DNA of 64,000 nucleotides from Hoeflea algicola (GCF_026619415.1 NZ_JAOVZR010000001.1:2170001-2234000); one strand, 5' to 3'. Numbered from the stretch's first letter, positions 1-9,984 are shown. The notes: generated from the sequence alone by a model not told the origin. A program made the numbers and translations.

Positions 1-274
1 ACTGCAATTCGATGGTCATGCGTCGTCAAAGCTGACATTTGGATTCGCTCGTGCGCCCCGTTCCACCCGCCCACAAGGCGCAGGCACGCCTCGGGAGGGT
101 GAAGACAAAATCGTTGCATCCGCCATTGCATGCGGCGTGCCTCACGCACCGCAAATTCGGCTACAACGTTTTGCGGCAGATCGGTTCACATGCAAGAAAC
201 GGAAGGCACAGGCTGGAGTTGTGCAAGCTGATCCCCTGCCAACGCGCCGACAAACATGCCGGCCGATCAGGCTG
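1..274. other. Window edge, no gene recognised
   Basis: These 274 bases lie downstream of the leftward aldolase gene. The open frames here have no ribosome binding site or recognisable protein, and I see no clear terminator or repeat. Confidence 0.5.
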
Positions 275-1084
275 TCACTGCAGGTAATCGCATTCTTCCG
301 CCGCAAGAATCCGGTGCATGCTGGCAAGGTGAAGCCGAGCCGATTCCTCGTCGCCGTCACGCATCTGCGCCGCGGTGGCTTTGGCGATCTCCGGATCAAC
401 CGGAATGATCTGCCGTCCCGTCGACAGCGCCAGGCACTGCACCTCGCATGCCCGTTCCAGATAATAGAGATCGTCCCAGGCTTCTGCGATCGAACCGCCA
501 AGCACCATCACCCCGTGATGCTTCATGAAGACGATGTCGGCGTCACCGACTGCCGCTGCGATCCTGTCGCCTTCGCCCTCATCAAGTGCCAGCCCGTTGT
601 AATCCTCATCCACCACCGTCCGGCCATAAAACTTGAGCGCAGTCTGTCCGGCAAACACCAGCGGTTCGCCCTCCGTCATCGTCAGCGCAGTCGCGTAGGG
701 CATGTGAGTGTGGAAGGCGACGCGGGCGCGCGGCACATTCTTGTGCAGGCGCGCATGAATGTAAAAGGCCGTCGCTTCAGGTTCACCGTCGCCGGCAACA
801 ACATTGCCATGATAGTCGCAAACCAAGAGGCTCGAAGCCGTAATCTCGCTAAACGCATAGCCATAGGGATTGACCAGAAACAGGTCATCGTGGCCTGGAA
901 GCAGCGCCGAGAAATGGTTGCAGATGCCCTCATGCATTCCGAGACGCGCAGCAAACCGGAAGCAGGCGGCCAGATCCCGTCGCGCCTGCATCACCTCTTC
1001 GCTGTCGACCGCCGGGCGGTTGTGGCGCAGATTGCTGTCTGCGGACGGCAAGGCGCTGCCTTTGTTGCTGAGCGAATGGGCCAT
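275..1084 (-). CDS. Class II aldolase/adducin family protein
   Basis: A 269-residue cytoplasmic protein of the class II aldolase/adducin family, which splits or decarboxylates phosphorylated sugars or hydroxy acids with a divalent metal. The zinc-ligand pattern is visible: HTHMP near residue 123 and a later histidine pair in FMKHHGVMVLG near residue 185, with an NHFS segment near residue 55. The N-terminal 25 residues are polar and outside the fold. It is the last gene of a leftward cluster (TetR regulator, isomerase, hyuB, hyuA), 28 bases after the regulator. The context suggests a late step in a catabolic route; the substrate cannot be read from sequence. Confidence 0.85.
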   Translation of the reverse strand: MAHSLSNKGSALPSADSNLRHNRPAVDSEEVMQARRDLAACFRFAARLGMHEGICNHFSALLPGHDDLFLVNPYGYAFSEITASSLLVCDYHGNVVAGDGEPEATAFYIHARLHKNVPRARVAFHTHMPYATALTMTEGEPLVFAGQTALKFYGRTVVDEDYNGLALDEGEGDRIAAAVGDADIVFMKHHGVMVLGGSIAEAWDDLYYLERACEVQCLALSTGRQIIPVDPEIAKATAAQMRDGDEESARLHLASMHRILAAEECDYLQ

Positions 1085-1112
1085 GATGGTTGTCTCCGAT
1101 AGTTCAGTAGGG

Positions 1113-1784
1113 CTACGCAGTGGAAGCTGTGTCGGGCGTCGTCTCCACGTCTGGGAAACGGGTGAGATAACTCAGGATGACATCGACGATATGCGCCTTG
1201 CGCTTTTCGAGGTTGTCCGGGGAAACCAGCGCACGGTTGAACAGCATCGACAGGGTGTGCTGGTTCGACAGGTAGAAGTAGCCCAGCCCCGACATCGAGA
1301 TATAAAGTTCGACCGGGTCGACATCGCGCCGGAAAACGCCTTTCTCCTCGCCATCCTTGAGAATGTCCCTGAGAACTTCCGAAAGCCGGTCATACAGCGA
1401 CCGGATGATCGGCGATTTGGCGATGTGCTTGCCGCGATGCAGGTTCTCGGTGTTGAGCATGACGATGATATCCGGTTCGTCCACAAACGTCTGAAACGTA
1501 GTCTCACACAGCTTTGTCATCGCCTGGATCGGGTCGAGCCCGGCGAGTGAAACATCTCCCTGGCGCCGGCGCAACGTCTCATAGGTGCGTTCCAGCACGC
1601 GGATATAGAGCTCTTCCTTGCTGCGGAAGTGGTGGTAAAGCAGGTTCTTGCTGATCTTCGCCCGTGCGGCGATCGCATCGACGCGGGCGCCGTCATAGCC
1701 CTTTCGTGCGAACTCGTTTTGCGCCGCAGCAAGTATCTTTTCCTGGGTTCGGATTCCGTCCCTCTTCCCGGTTGTGGCTTTCAC
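1113..1784 (-). CDS. TetR family transcriptional regulator (RutR-like)
   Basis: A 223-residue one-component repressor. The N-terminal helix-turn-helix spans about residues 12-58 (ILAAAQNEFARKGYDGARV, then ISKNLLYHHFRSKEELY). The C-terminal ligand domain is all-helical and resembles the RutR/YbiH group, whose members sense pyrimidines and similar small molecules; that resemblance is by eye. It sits inside the leftward hydantoinase cluster between the isomerase and aldolase genes, so it probably controls that cluster and the divergent importer. A 10-bp palindrome in the hyuA-importer intergenic region is a plausible target. Confidence 0.85.
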   Translation of the reverse strand: MKATTGKRDGIRTQEKILAAAQNEFARKGYDGARVDAIAARAKISKNLLYHHFRSKEELYIRVLERTYETLRRRQGDVSLAGLDPIQAMTKLCETTFQTFVDEPDIIVMLNTENLHRGKHIAKSPIIRSLYDRLSEVLRDILKDGEEKGVFRRDVDPVELYISMSGLGYFYLSNQHTLSMLFNRALVSPDNLEKRKAHIVDVILSYLTRFPDVETTPDTASTA

Positions 1785-1848
1785 GATTTCCAGTCCTCCT
1801 TGCGCCCTGCCCGTTCACACCCCGGTTATGCCGAGACGGGCCGGAACA

Positions 1849-2694
1849 TCAAGCATTCTCTTGCACCCGGCGGTTAACCAACGGCGCACAGCGCTCGATC
1901 GAAATCCTCACAGTCTCCTCGCCATCACGCTGCCACCAGTCCAGTTTCGAGAAGATTTCGATCTCGAACGGGCCATCATAACCGATCTCGTCCAGCACAC
2001 GCCGATACTGGGAAAGATCGATCACACCATCGCCGACCATGCCACGATCCTGATAGACGTCGCGGGTGGGAACCAGCCAGTCACAGAGATGAAAGCTCAG
2101 GATTCGCTCCGGCCCGGCCTTGCGCAACCCCTCGGCGAACTGAGGGTCCCACCAGCAATGGTAGACATCGGCAACCATGCCGGTTCCCTCGCCAAGGCGG
2201 TCACACAGTTCGAGACACTGGGCGAAGGTGTTCAGGCAGGATCTGTCGCCGGCATACATCGGGTGCAGCGGCTCGAGCCCCAGCGCCACACCCGCCGAAC
2301 GGGCATCGGGCAGAAGGGCTGCTAAAGAGTCCTCGACCCGGTTGCGGGCTGTCACCAGATCCTTTTCACCTGCCGCCAGACCACCAGGCACCACCACCAG
2401 GCATTTCGCGCCGATTGCTGCGGCGGCATCAAGACGTCGCCGGTTTTCATCAAGCGCCTTGTCAAAGGCTGCGACGTCGTCGGTGTTGACCCAGGCGCTG
2501 GTGCAAAGGCTTGGGACGAAAAGGCCGGCGTCGCGAATCTGCCGCGCGGCCTCTGTCACCCCGGTCGCGTCAAGATAATCGACCCAGACGCCGATGCCGC
2601 CGACACCTTGGCGGGCATAGCCTTCGATTGCCTCAGGCAGCGTCCAGTTGCGGGTGGTGATCTGGTTGATGGCAAACCGGCTCAGATCGTCCAT
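1849..2694 (-). CDS. Sugar phosphate isomerase/epimerase, TIM barrel
   Basis: A 281-residue xylose-isomerase-like TIM-barrel protein (AP endonuclease 2/IolE/hydroxypyruvate isomerase superfamily). Metal-site acidic residues lie in LGLEPLHPMY, VADVYHCWWDP and the C-terminal PFEIEIFS segment. The ATG at 2694 shares one base with the hyuB stop (TGATG), implying translational coupling; a GTG one codon upstream is an alternative start. In a hydantoinase cluster it probably isomerises or epimerises an intermediate. The family has many substrates and none can be assigned here. Confidence 0.82.
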   Translation of the reverse strand: MDDLSRFAINQITTRNWTLPEAIEGYARQGVGGIGVWVDYLDATGVTEAARQIRDAGLFVPSLCTSAWVNTDDVAAFDKALDENRRRLDAAAAIGAKCLVVVPGGLAAGEKDLVTARNRVEDSLAALLPDARSAGVALGLEPLHPMYAGDRSCLNTFAQCLELCDRLGEGTGMVADVYHCWWDPQFAEGLRKAGPERILSFHLCDWLVPTRDVYQDRGMVGDGVIDLSQYRRVLDEIGYDGPFEIEIFSKLDWWQRDGEETVRISIERCAPLVNRRVQENA

Positions 2695-4439
2695 CACACC
2701 GCCCCGCCTGCGGATACCTTTGCCATCGACGCCCGCAACGTTTCGGTTGCCGCCTGGTTGAGACCCTTCCCTTCGATCACGACACCATAGAACTGGCGCG
2801 CATGATCGGTGGTGATCTTGCCATCGAGAACATCTTCAAGAATGGCGTCGAGATTGCGTTCGAGCGGCATGCCGTAGCCGCCACCGCCAGCCTGTTCGTG
2901 GCGGATCACATCGCCGGTGCGAACTGTACGCGTGACCTTGCTGTCGAGAAGGTCGAACGCACCATCATCCGAACTCAGCAGATTGCGCGACGCTGCCCCC
3001 GGCTCTCCGCCAAACAGACCATAAGGCCGTGTCTCGTAGCGGTCGGCACGCAGCTGCAACACCGCTTCATCAGCCATCAGCCGGTATTGGCGCACCACGC
3101 CAAGTCCGCCACGGGTAGCCCCGGCCCCTGCAGAATCCGGACGCAGACCGTATTCCTCGATGCGCACAGGATACGTGGATTCCATTACCTCCACCGGCAT
3201 GTTGGACATGTTCTGCGAGGGATTGGTAATGGCGTCGATGCCATCCTTGGTGGCGCGGGCGCCGAGCGCGCCATTGATCATGTCGACCATGATGAAGGGT
3301 TCGCGCGTGGTCTTGTCGTAACCGCCAAGACAGACAACCGAGTTACCGCCCTCGCCGGCCGCAACCACCTTGCCGGACACGATTTTCGACAGCGCGCCAA
3401 GCACCGTGTCTGCCACCCGGTAGCCGGTCAGCGCACGCGCTGCCACCGGCGCAGGGAAATCGGGATTGAGCAGACTGCCTTTCGGAGCACTGACATCGAT
3501 GCAGCGGTAAACCCCCGAATTGTTGGGCACCTCGCCATCAAGCACGCAGCGGATGGCAAGATAGGTTGCCGATTTGACGAAAGACAGCGTCGAGTTGATG
3601 GCACCCTTCACCTGCGGCGAACTGCCGGTAAAATCAACATTGAGCTGGCTGCCCTTGACGGTGATCGTCACCTTGATCGGGATCGCCGCCTTGGAAAAAC
3701 CGTCGCCGTCAATGTAGTCGGTGAAGCTGTAGTCGCCGTCGGGCCACTCGGAAATCTCGTTACGTGTCAGACGCTCGCCGTAATCGAGGAATTCCCCCAG
3801 GAATGAGCGAAACAGTTCCACGCCATATTTATCCACCAGCCGCAGCAATTCTCGCTCGCCCAGCGCGCAGGTTGCCAGCTGTGCCTCGAGATCGCCGATG
3901 ACGAGATCAGGCAGCCGGACGTTCTTGCGGATGATATCGAACAGCGCCTTGTTCGGCACGCCGCGGTCAAACAGCTTAAGCGGCGGAATGCGCAGACCTT
4001 CCTGGAAGATCTCGGTGGAATCGCTGGCGTTGGAACCGGGAACCCGGCCGCCGACATCGCAATGGTGGCAGATCACCACCGAGAACCCGATATGCTCGTC
4101 ACCGCGAAAGATCGGCTTGAACATGAAAATGTCGGGCAGGTGCATGCCGCCATCATAGGGGTCGTTGAAGATGATCACATCCTCTGGCGCGAGATCATCG
4201 CCATAGTGGCGCAGCAATGCCTCCATGGCGTCGGGCACTGCCCCCAGATGCAAGGCAACGGTCTTGGCCTGCGCCAGAATCCGCCCTTCCGCATCGCACA
4301 TGGTGGTCGAGTAATCGAGAACATCGCGCACGATCGGCGAGCGCGCCGTGCGCATCACCGTATAGGCCATGTCATCGACAATCGACTCCACAGCGCTTTT
4401 GAGAACGGCGAAGGTGATGGGATCCAGAGTGGAAGTCAT
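2694..4439 (-). CDS. hyuB: Hydantoinase B/oxoprolinase family protein
   Basis: A 581-residue HyuB-type subunit, close to the usual family length. It pairs with HyuA in ATP-dependent hydrolysis of cyclic amides (N-methylhydantoin, 5-oxoproline) or in acetone-carboxylase-like enzymes. The N-terminus TSTLDPITFAVLKSAVESI is typical, followed by the IIFNDPYDGGMHLPD and HHCDVGGRVPGSN motifs near residues 95-135. It starts 18 bases after the hyuA stop, and its own stop overlaps the isomerase start, so these genes form one transcript. The exact substrate is not readable from sequence. Confidence 0.9.
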   Translation of the reverse strand: MTSTLDPITFAVLKSAVESIVDDMAYTVMRTARSPIVRDVLDYSTTMCDAEGRILAQAKTVALHLGAVPDAMEALLRHYGDDLAPEDVIIFNDPYDGGMHLPDIFMFKPIFRGDEHIGFSVVICHHCDVGGRVPGSNASDSTEIFQEGLRIPPLKLFDRGVPNKALFDIIRKNVRLPDLVIGDLEAQLATCALGERELLRLVDKYGVELFRSFLGEFLDYGERLTRNEISEWPDGDYSFTDYIDGDGFSKAAIPIKVTITVKGSQLNVDFTGSSPQVKGAINSTLSFVKSATYLAIRCVLDGEVPNNSGVYRCIDVSAPKGSLLNPDFPAPVAARALTGYRVADTVLGALSKIVSGKVVAAGEGGNSVVCLGGYDKTTREPFIMVDMINGALGARATKDGIDAITNPSQNMSNMPVEVMESTYPVRIEEYGLRPDSAGAGATRGGLGVVRQYRLMADEAVLQLRADRYETRPYGLFGGEPGAASRNLLSSDDGAFDLLDSKVTRTVRTGDVIRHEQAGGGGYGMPLERNLDAILEDVLDGKITTDHARQFYGVVIEGKGLNQAATETLRASMAKVSAGGAV

Positions 4440-4457
4440 GAAAGTGTCCCTCCTCGC

Positions 4458-6535
4458 TCAGGCGAGCTCGATGTGGAGATTAAGTTGCGGGTCGACGGTC
4501 GCCGTGGCGTTTGGCGGGATCACCACCGTGCTGTCGGAGGCCTCCAGAATGGCCGGCCCCTGCAGCGTCCGCGGGCAGCGCAGGCGCTCATAGACCGGGG
4601 TCGAAACCCACCCTTCCTGCTTCCCAAAAAAGACCTCGCGCCATGAGACCGGATCGGTTGCATCCGGCCGGTCGGGGCTGACTTTCTTGAAGTCCAGCTT
4701 GCCGGGCAGATACCCGCGTCCTGTTAGCCGTATGCTCACCGCCTCGATGCTGTCGGAGGAGGAATAGCTGTAGATCGACTTGTACATTTCCAGAAACCTG
4801 TCGCGCACTGCTGCCGTATCGAACGGCTCACTGAACGGCACCGCCAACGACATTTCCTGACCCCGGAAACGCAGATTGATTTCCGAAATCAGCTCGATCC
4901 CGCTTTCGGCAATTCCTTCTTCCAGAAGCGATTTGCGGGCCTGCTGCCGCAGATTTTCGGCAACACGCGAAAGTTCATCAAGGTCGAGCCCGTCGAGAGC
5001 CCCGGCAATCGGCGCAATGTAGTAGCGTTCGACATCGCCGGCGAGCATCCCCATGGCGGTAAAGACGCCGGGCGAAGCAGGGATCAGCAAGCGCTTGATC
5101 GACAACAATTCGGCGATGCTTGCGGCGTGAACCGGGCCTGAACCGCCAATCGCAACAAGCGTGAAGTCGCGCGGATCGACACCGCGTTCGACGGTGACCG
5201 CGCGGATGGCGCGTGCCATGTTGGCATTGGTGACTTCACGGACGCCGTAAGCGGCTTCCACCGCATCCAGCCCCAGCCGGGTTCCGAGTTCCGCACTCAG
5301 CGCGTCACGCGCCAGGTCGCTCGAAAGCGACCGCGAACCGCCGGCAATCGAGCCCGGCAGGTAGCCCAGAACCAGGTTGGCATCGGTCACCGTGGGGCGA
5401 TTTCCGCCCATGTCATAGCACACCGGCCCCGGATCGGCGCCAGCCGAGATCGGGCCGACCTTGATCAATCCGGCGCTATCGAGATGGGCGATCGAGCCGG
5501 CGCCGCTGCCGACTTCTGCGACGTCGACCGTCGGCACGCTCATCATGTAGCCGCCGGCCTTGATGAACCGGCTCGGCGTGGAAATGCCGGCCCTGAATTC
5601 ATACTCGCTGACCCGGCTCAACTCTCCATCGCGCACCAGCGAGGCAGAGGCAGTGGTGCCGCCCATATCGAAAACCACCAGATCCTTCACGCCCAGCGCT
5701 GCACCCAGCCGGCCGCCACCGACAACACCGGCTGCCCGCCCCGAGGAGATGAAGAACACCGGCTTTTCACGCGCCGTTGCAGAAGACGCCAGCGCTCCGT
5801 TGGAATTGCCAACCAGAAGCGGCGCATTGATGCCGAGGCTGGCGATGCCTTCTTCAAGCTGGGTCAAGTATTTTTCCAGAACCGGAGCCACATAAGCATT
5901 CACCACCGTCGTGCTGGTGCGCTCGTATTCCTTGGCTTCGGGCAGCACAGAAACCGAGGCGGTCACCGGAAGATTTGGAAATTCTCGCGCCAGCAGCGAC
6001 TCTGCCCGCAACTCATGCGCCGGATTGCGGTAGCTGTTGAGGAAACACAACGCCACCGATTCAATTCCTTCGGCGACCAGTTCGCCGGCCACCCGCAGCA
6101 ATTCGTCCTCATCCATCGGCGTGATGATGCTGCCGTCAAAGGCGATCCGCTCGTTAACTTCCAGTCGATGACGGCGGCGTACCAGCGGCTCCGGTTTTTC
6201 CCACTGCAGATCGAACATACCCGGCGTGCGCAGGCGACCGATCTCGAGAACGTCGCGGAATCCCTTGGTGGTGATCAGCCCGGTACGGGCGCCAACCTTC
6301 TGTAACAACGTGTTGGAACCGACCGTCGTACCGTGCACGATCTCGTCAATATCAGCAAAACCGACGCCCGATTCAGCGACGATCGCGCGAATCCCCTCGA
6401 GCACCGCCATTTCCGGCGCCCGCGGCGTCGAAGCGGTCTTGTTGTGAAACAGACGCCCCTCTGAATCGATCAGCACTAGATCGGTAAATGTGCCGCCAAT
6501 ATCGACGCCGATACGGTTTGATCGACTTTTTTCAT
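4458..6535 (-). CDS. hyuA: Hydantoinase A/oxoprolinase family protein, 5' frameshift
   Basis: HyuA-type ATP-binding subunit (actin-like ATPase fold). Uninterrupted coding begins only at a GTG at 6476 (672 residues) and would lack the phosphate-1 motif. Upstream in the same frame the DNA still encodes RIGVDIGGTFTDLVLID, the expected N-terminus, but no ATG, GTG or TTG opens that frame. A well placed ATG at 6535 with an AAGGA ribosome site is out of frame by one base. The ATG is followed by six A (T6 on the plus strand, 6527-6532); seven would give MKKSRSNRIGVDIGG and 692 residues. Read error, mutation or A-tract slippage are all possible. It is first in the leftward operon and 18 bases before hyuB. 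Confidence 0.85.
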
Positions 6536-6561
6536 CACGTGTCCTTCACGATTTGAGTTGT

Positions 6562-6571
6562 ACCAATTGGT
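6562..6571. promoter_or_regulatory. 10-bp palindrome in divergent promoter region
   Basis: ACCAATTGGT is a perfect palindrome within the 171-base gap between hyuA and the importer gene. The wider context, TTGTACCAATTGGTTAG, recalls the RutR operator (TTGACCA-NN-TGGTCAA). It is a candidate operator for the cluster's TetR regulator, controlling both arms. This is inference; no promoter boxes were assigned. Confidence 0.4.
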
Positions 6572-6706
6572 TAGTATAATCGAATTCAAACGTCAAGAAG
6601 CCATGCAACACATGGCCTGAAAGCGAATACCGTCTTTTTCTGTTGCGGAACGATATTGCACTATGTAGTCTGAATTTCGTGTTCAATCAAAAATGGGGAA
6701 CTTGAA

Positions 6707-7684
6707 ATGAAAATGCTTACACGACTTATCTCCGCCGCTTCGGCGCTGGCGCTTTTCGGCGCCGTTGGCTCCGCCACCGCCGAGCCGCTTACCGTCAGGC
6801 TGGACTTTTCCCCATGGGGCGTTCACGCCGGAATGCATCTCGCCGAGCAGAACGGCTGGTTCGATGAAGCCGGTCTGGATGTTGACGTTCAGGACGGCCG
6901 TGGATCAGGCAACACGCTTCAGCTGGTCAATTCCGATCAGGTCGATGTCGGCCAGATCCAGCTCGGCCTATTGGGCTCCGCCCGCAAGCAGGGCGCCGAG
7001 GTTAAATCCTTCGCGGGCTTTCTCAGGCGGACCGATCTGTGCGTTCTCGTCGACAAGGATTCACCGATGTCGACCGTGGCCGACTTGAAGGGCAAAAGCG
7101 TTGTCGTGTTTGCCGCAAGTCCCTGGGCGCCTTTCATCGACGCCTTTCTCGCCGGTGGCGGGCTGACCCAAAGCGATGTCGAAATCTTGTTTGTCGACCC
7201 GTCTGCCTTGTGGGGCACCTACACGGCCAAGCGCGTGGATGGCCTGATGTCCACCGTCAGTTCGGCCCTGCCCGTGGCCGAAGCCAACCGTCCCTCCAAA
7301 TGCATCACGCTTGACCAGGCCAACCTGTACTTTCCTAGCTATGGCCTGATCGCCACGGAAAAGACCATCAATGAGCGCGGCGAAGAACTGGCCAAGCTGG
7401 TTGCGGTCGAGCAACGCGCCTGGCAAGCAATCAAGGAAGATCTCGAACTCGGCGTCGATGCCATGGTCGCAGCCCGACCCGATGCGAACCTCAACCGTGA
7501 CGTGCTGCGCGAGCAGATCCGGCTGTCGATCGAATATTTCAACACCCCGGCAACCGAAGACTCGCCGATCGGCTTCCAGGCCAAACAGGACTGGGAAGAC
7601 GCGCTCAAGGGCATGGAACAGGCCGGAATTATCGATTCAGGCTGGAAGGCGGAAGATTATTACACCAATGATTTCGTCAAGTAA
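6707..7684 (+). CDS. ABC transporter substrate-binding protein, NMT1/THI5-like
   Basis: A 325-residue periplasmic binding protein of the NitT/TauT group (SsuA/ThiY/RibY-like). Residues 1-25 are a signal peptide ending GSATA before EPLTV. SPWGVHAGMHLAEQNGWFDEAGLDV follows, the typical start of NMT1-like domains that bind pyrimidine-, riboflavin- or sulfonate-type ligands. A purine-rich stretch ending in GGGGAA precedes the ATG. The stop shares one base with the ATPase start. Facing the hydantoinase operon, it likely captures that pathway's substrate. Confidence 0.88.
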   Translation: MKMLTRLISAASALALFGAVGSATAEPLTVRLDFSPWGVHAGMHLAEQNGWFDEAGLDVDVQDGRGSGNTLQLVNSDQVDVGQIQLGLLGSARKQGAEVKSFAGFLRRTDLCVLVDKDSPMSTVADLKGKSVVVFAASPWAPFIDAFLAGGGLTQSDVEILFVDPSALWGTYTAKRVDGLMSTVSSALPVAEANRPSKCITLDQANLYFPSYGLIATEKTINERGEELAKLVAVEQRAWQAIKEDLELGVDAMVAARPDANLNRDVLREQIRLSIEYFNTPATEDSPIGFQAKQDWEDALKGMEQAGIIDSGWKAEDYYTNDFVK

Positions 7685-8493
7685 TGGCTGAGCCAGAAAG
7701 GTACACACTTGTGGCATCAGCAGTACCCAATTTGGCGATCGACCGTGTGGGGAAGGTTTATCCTTCCTCACACGGCGCGGTGACGGCTCTCAAGGACATC
7801 AACCTTGCGATCGCTCCCGGCGAATTCGTCAGCATTGTCGGCCCCAGCGGTTGCGGCAAGAGCACTCTCCTGAAATGCGTCGCCGGGTTGGAGCCCATCA
7901 GTTCGGGCTCAATTGCGGTTCATGGCAAACCGCTCGACGGCCCGCCCGATGCGCTCGGTGTGGTGTTCCAGCGCGATGTGCTGCTCGACTGGCGAACCAT
8001 TCTCGACAATGTCTTGCTGCAGGCAGAATTCCTCGGCCATTCAAAGGCCGAATACCGCCCCAAGGCGCAGCAATTGCTCGAACGCTTCGGCCTCAGCGGG
8101 TTCGAGGACCGGCACCCCTGGGAGCTTTCCGGCGGCATGCGACAACGCGCCTCGATCTGCCGGGCGCTGTTGTGCGAGCCGGAACTTCTGTTGATGGATG
8201 AGCCTTTCGGCGCGCTCGACGCCATGACCCGTGACGACCTCAATGTCGAACTGGCGCGGATCTGGCAAGGCACCAACAAGACAGTCATGTTCATCACTCA
8301 TTCTATTCCCGAGGCGGTTTTTCTCTCCGACCGGGTGGTCTTGATGTCCCGCAGCCCGGGCGAGATCGTCGACATCATCGATATCGACCTGCCGCGCCCA
8401 CGCTCGCTGTCGATCCGTGAATCCGCCGCCTTTGGCGACTACACACACCGTATCCGGCATCACTTTGCCGAACTGGGGATTGTTCAGGAATGA
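7684..8493 (+). CDS. ABC transporter ATP-binding protein, NitT/TauT type
   Basis: A 269-residue ATPase energising import through the next-door permease. Walker A is GPSGCGKST (about residues 57-65), the Q-loop VFQRD near 97, the signature LSGGMRQR near 147 and Walker B LLLMDEPFGALDA near 170, followed by the H-loop histidine in FITHS. Start and stop overlap both neighbours (TAATG and ATGA), so the three transporter genes are coupled. Specificity lies in the binding protein, not here. Confidence 0.92.
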   Translation: MAEPERYTLVASAVPNLAIDRVGKVYPSSHGAVTALKDINLAIAPGEFVSIVGPSGCGKSTLLKCVAGLEPISSGSIAVHGKPLDGPPDALGVVFQRDVLLDWRTILDNVLLQAEFLGHSKAEYRPKAQQLLERFGLSGFEDRHPWELSGGMRQRASICRALLCEPELLLMDEPFGALDAMTRDDLNVELARIWQGTNKTVMFITHSIPEAVFLSDRVVLMSRSPGEIVDIIDIDLPRPRSLSIRESAAFGDYTHRIRHHFAELGIVQE

Positions 8494-9269
8494 TCGACTG
8501 GATTTACAACAAGCTCGTCTTCGATACCCGCGCCCGCGACGTCATCCTTGTGCTTGCGGTCACCGTTCTGGTCTGGGAATTTGCGGTCTACATCTTCCAG
8601 CCGCCGGCGATCCTGCTGCCCGCGCCGTCCGCGATCTGGGCCGATTTCATCTCCACCCCCGGCACCTTCCTGCGCCACATGCTCTACACGCTTTCGACCA
8701 CCGCCATGGCCTTCGTGCTCTCGGTGGTGCTTGGCGTGGTGCTGTCGATCGGCATCGTCCAGTCGCGACTGCTCGAACGCACCATCTACACCCTGCTTGT
8801 GGCGCTCAACTCGGTGCCGAAAGTGGCGCTTGCGCCGCTGTTCGTGATCTGGCTCGGCACCGGCCTCGAGCCGAAACTGGCGGTTGCGGTAATGCTGGCG
8901 ATCTTTCCCATCGTCATCGACACGGTCCTCGGCCTGCGCTCGGTCGACCCGGACATGCTTAACCTGGCCCGCGCCACCCGCGCCTCCAACTTTCAGGTGC
9001 TCTACAAGATCAGGTTGCCCAACGCGCTGCCGAGCCTGTTCGCCGGCATGAAGGTGGCGATCTCGTTTGCACTGGTCGGCGCCATTGTCGGCGAGTTTGT
9101 CGCCGGCGGCAACGGTCTGGGCTTCCTCGTGCTTGTCGCCCAGGGCCAGTTCGACACCACCAGGGTGTTCGTCTCGCTGGTGCTGCTGGGCCTGATGGGA
9201 ACCGTGCTGTTCTACATGGTCGATTTCGCTGAACGACTGATGCTGCCCTGGCACGTGTCACAACGCTGA
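8490..9269 (+). CDS. ABC transporter permease, NitT/TauT type
   Basis: A 259-residue inner-membrane permease with about six hydrophobic segments. The EAA-loop region, which docks the ATPase, is near residues 155-180 (LARATRASNFQVLYKIRLPNA). It overlaps the ATPase gene by four bases and is the last gene before a strong terminator. The importer probably feeds the divergent hydantoinase pathway. Confidence 0.9.
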   Translation: MIDWIYNKLVFDTRARDVILVLAVTVLVWEFAVYIFQPPAILLPAPSAIWADFISTPGTFLRHMLYTLSTTAMAFVLSVVLGVVLSIGIVQSRLLERTIYTLLVALNSVPKVALAPLFVIWLGTGLEPKLAVAVMLAIFPIVIDTVLGLRSVDPDMLNLARATRASNFQVLYKIRLPNALPSLFAGMKVAISFALVGAIVGEFVAGGNGLGFLVLVAQGQFDTTRVFVSLVLLGLMGTVLFYMVDFAERLMLPWHVSQR

Positions 9270-9295
9270 TACGGTTGACAGCCCGCCCGAACACC

Positions 9296-9325
9296 AGCGG
9301 TCCCGAACAACGGGGCCGCTTTTTT
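9296..9325 (+). terminator. Rho-independent terminator after importer operon
   Basis: AGCGGTCCC pairs with GGGGCCGCT (one G-T wobble) across a 7-base loop, followed by six T. It sits 26 bases after the permease stop. Confidence 0.8.
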
Positions 9326-9984
9326 GAACAACCGTCCCGAACGGACCGATTGACAGTGACCTAGTGGGATGGTTGCCGCCCATCTCCATACGGCATCGCA
9401 ATGTGCCAACATGGTGGTCTTATGAGAAACACGTGGGAAAGGACAGCGAGATGAAAGACAAATTGTTTGTGTTTCGGCATGCAAAATTGGATCTGACTCA
9501 CGTTAGCTGCCGTTTCGGGCGATTGCGGCCGTCCGCTGCAATCTGAAATGCAGCTGCATCGAGCGCGGTCACTGCGGTGCTTGTCTTACGCTCCGTGCGG
9601 ATGCAGCAGAATACCGTGTTGTGTCCCGACTCGATTTCCTCATGAGTGGTCACTACGACTTCCGCGTCACCGAACCGGGGCGAAAGCGATTGCGGCGCGC
9701 GTCGGGTTTCGCCCTGTCCCCATTGCTGGAAGAATTGCAGCAACTCGGCGCAAATTTGTCGATACTCGGAAGCATAGCCGTGCCCGATCGGTCCATGCTC
9801 TGTCGCTGGCCTTTGGCGAAACGCTGGCGGTAACCGTGTGCGCTGAAGCATACGGGTAGAACATTCCTTGAAAATCCAGCGGCGGGCCCGGCAATCTGTA
9901 AAATGCAGCCGATAGCCCGAAAGCTTCCTGACCAGCAAGCCAGCGTTGCAATTATTCGTTGTTGATTTCCGCACGGGAGTGGTT
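9326..9984. other. Intergenic stretch, no supported gene
   Basis: About 660 bases between the importer terminator and the symporter gene. Open frames exist on both strands, including a 31-codon frame from 9451 with a GAAAGGA upstream and a 70-codon frame from 9621, but none matches a family I know. It may be decayed coding DNA. Confidence 0.4.

Noticed and set aside
137-1102. 321-codon open frame antisense to the aldolase gene
   Set aside because: It mirrors a clear aldolase on the other strand; no ribosome site or family match.
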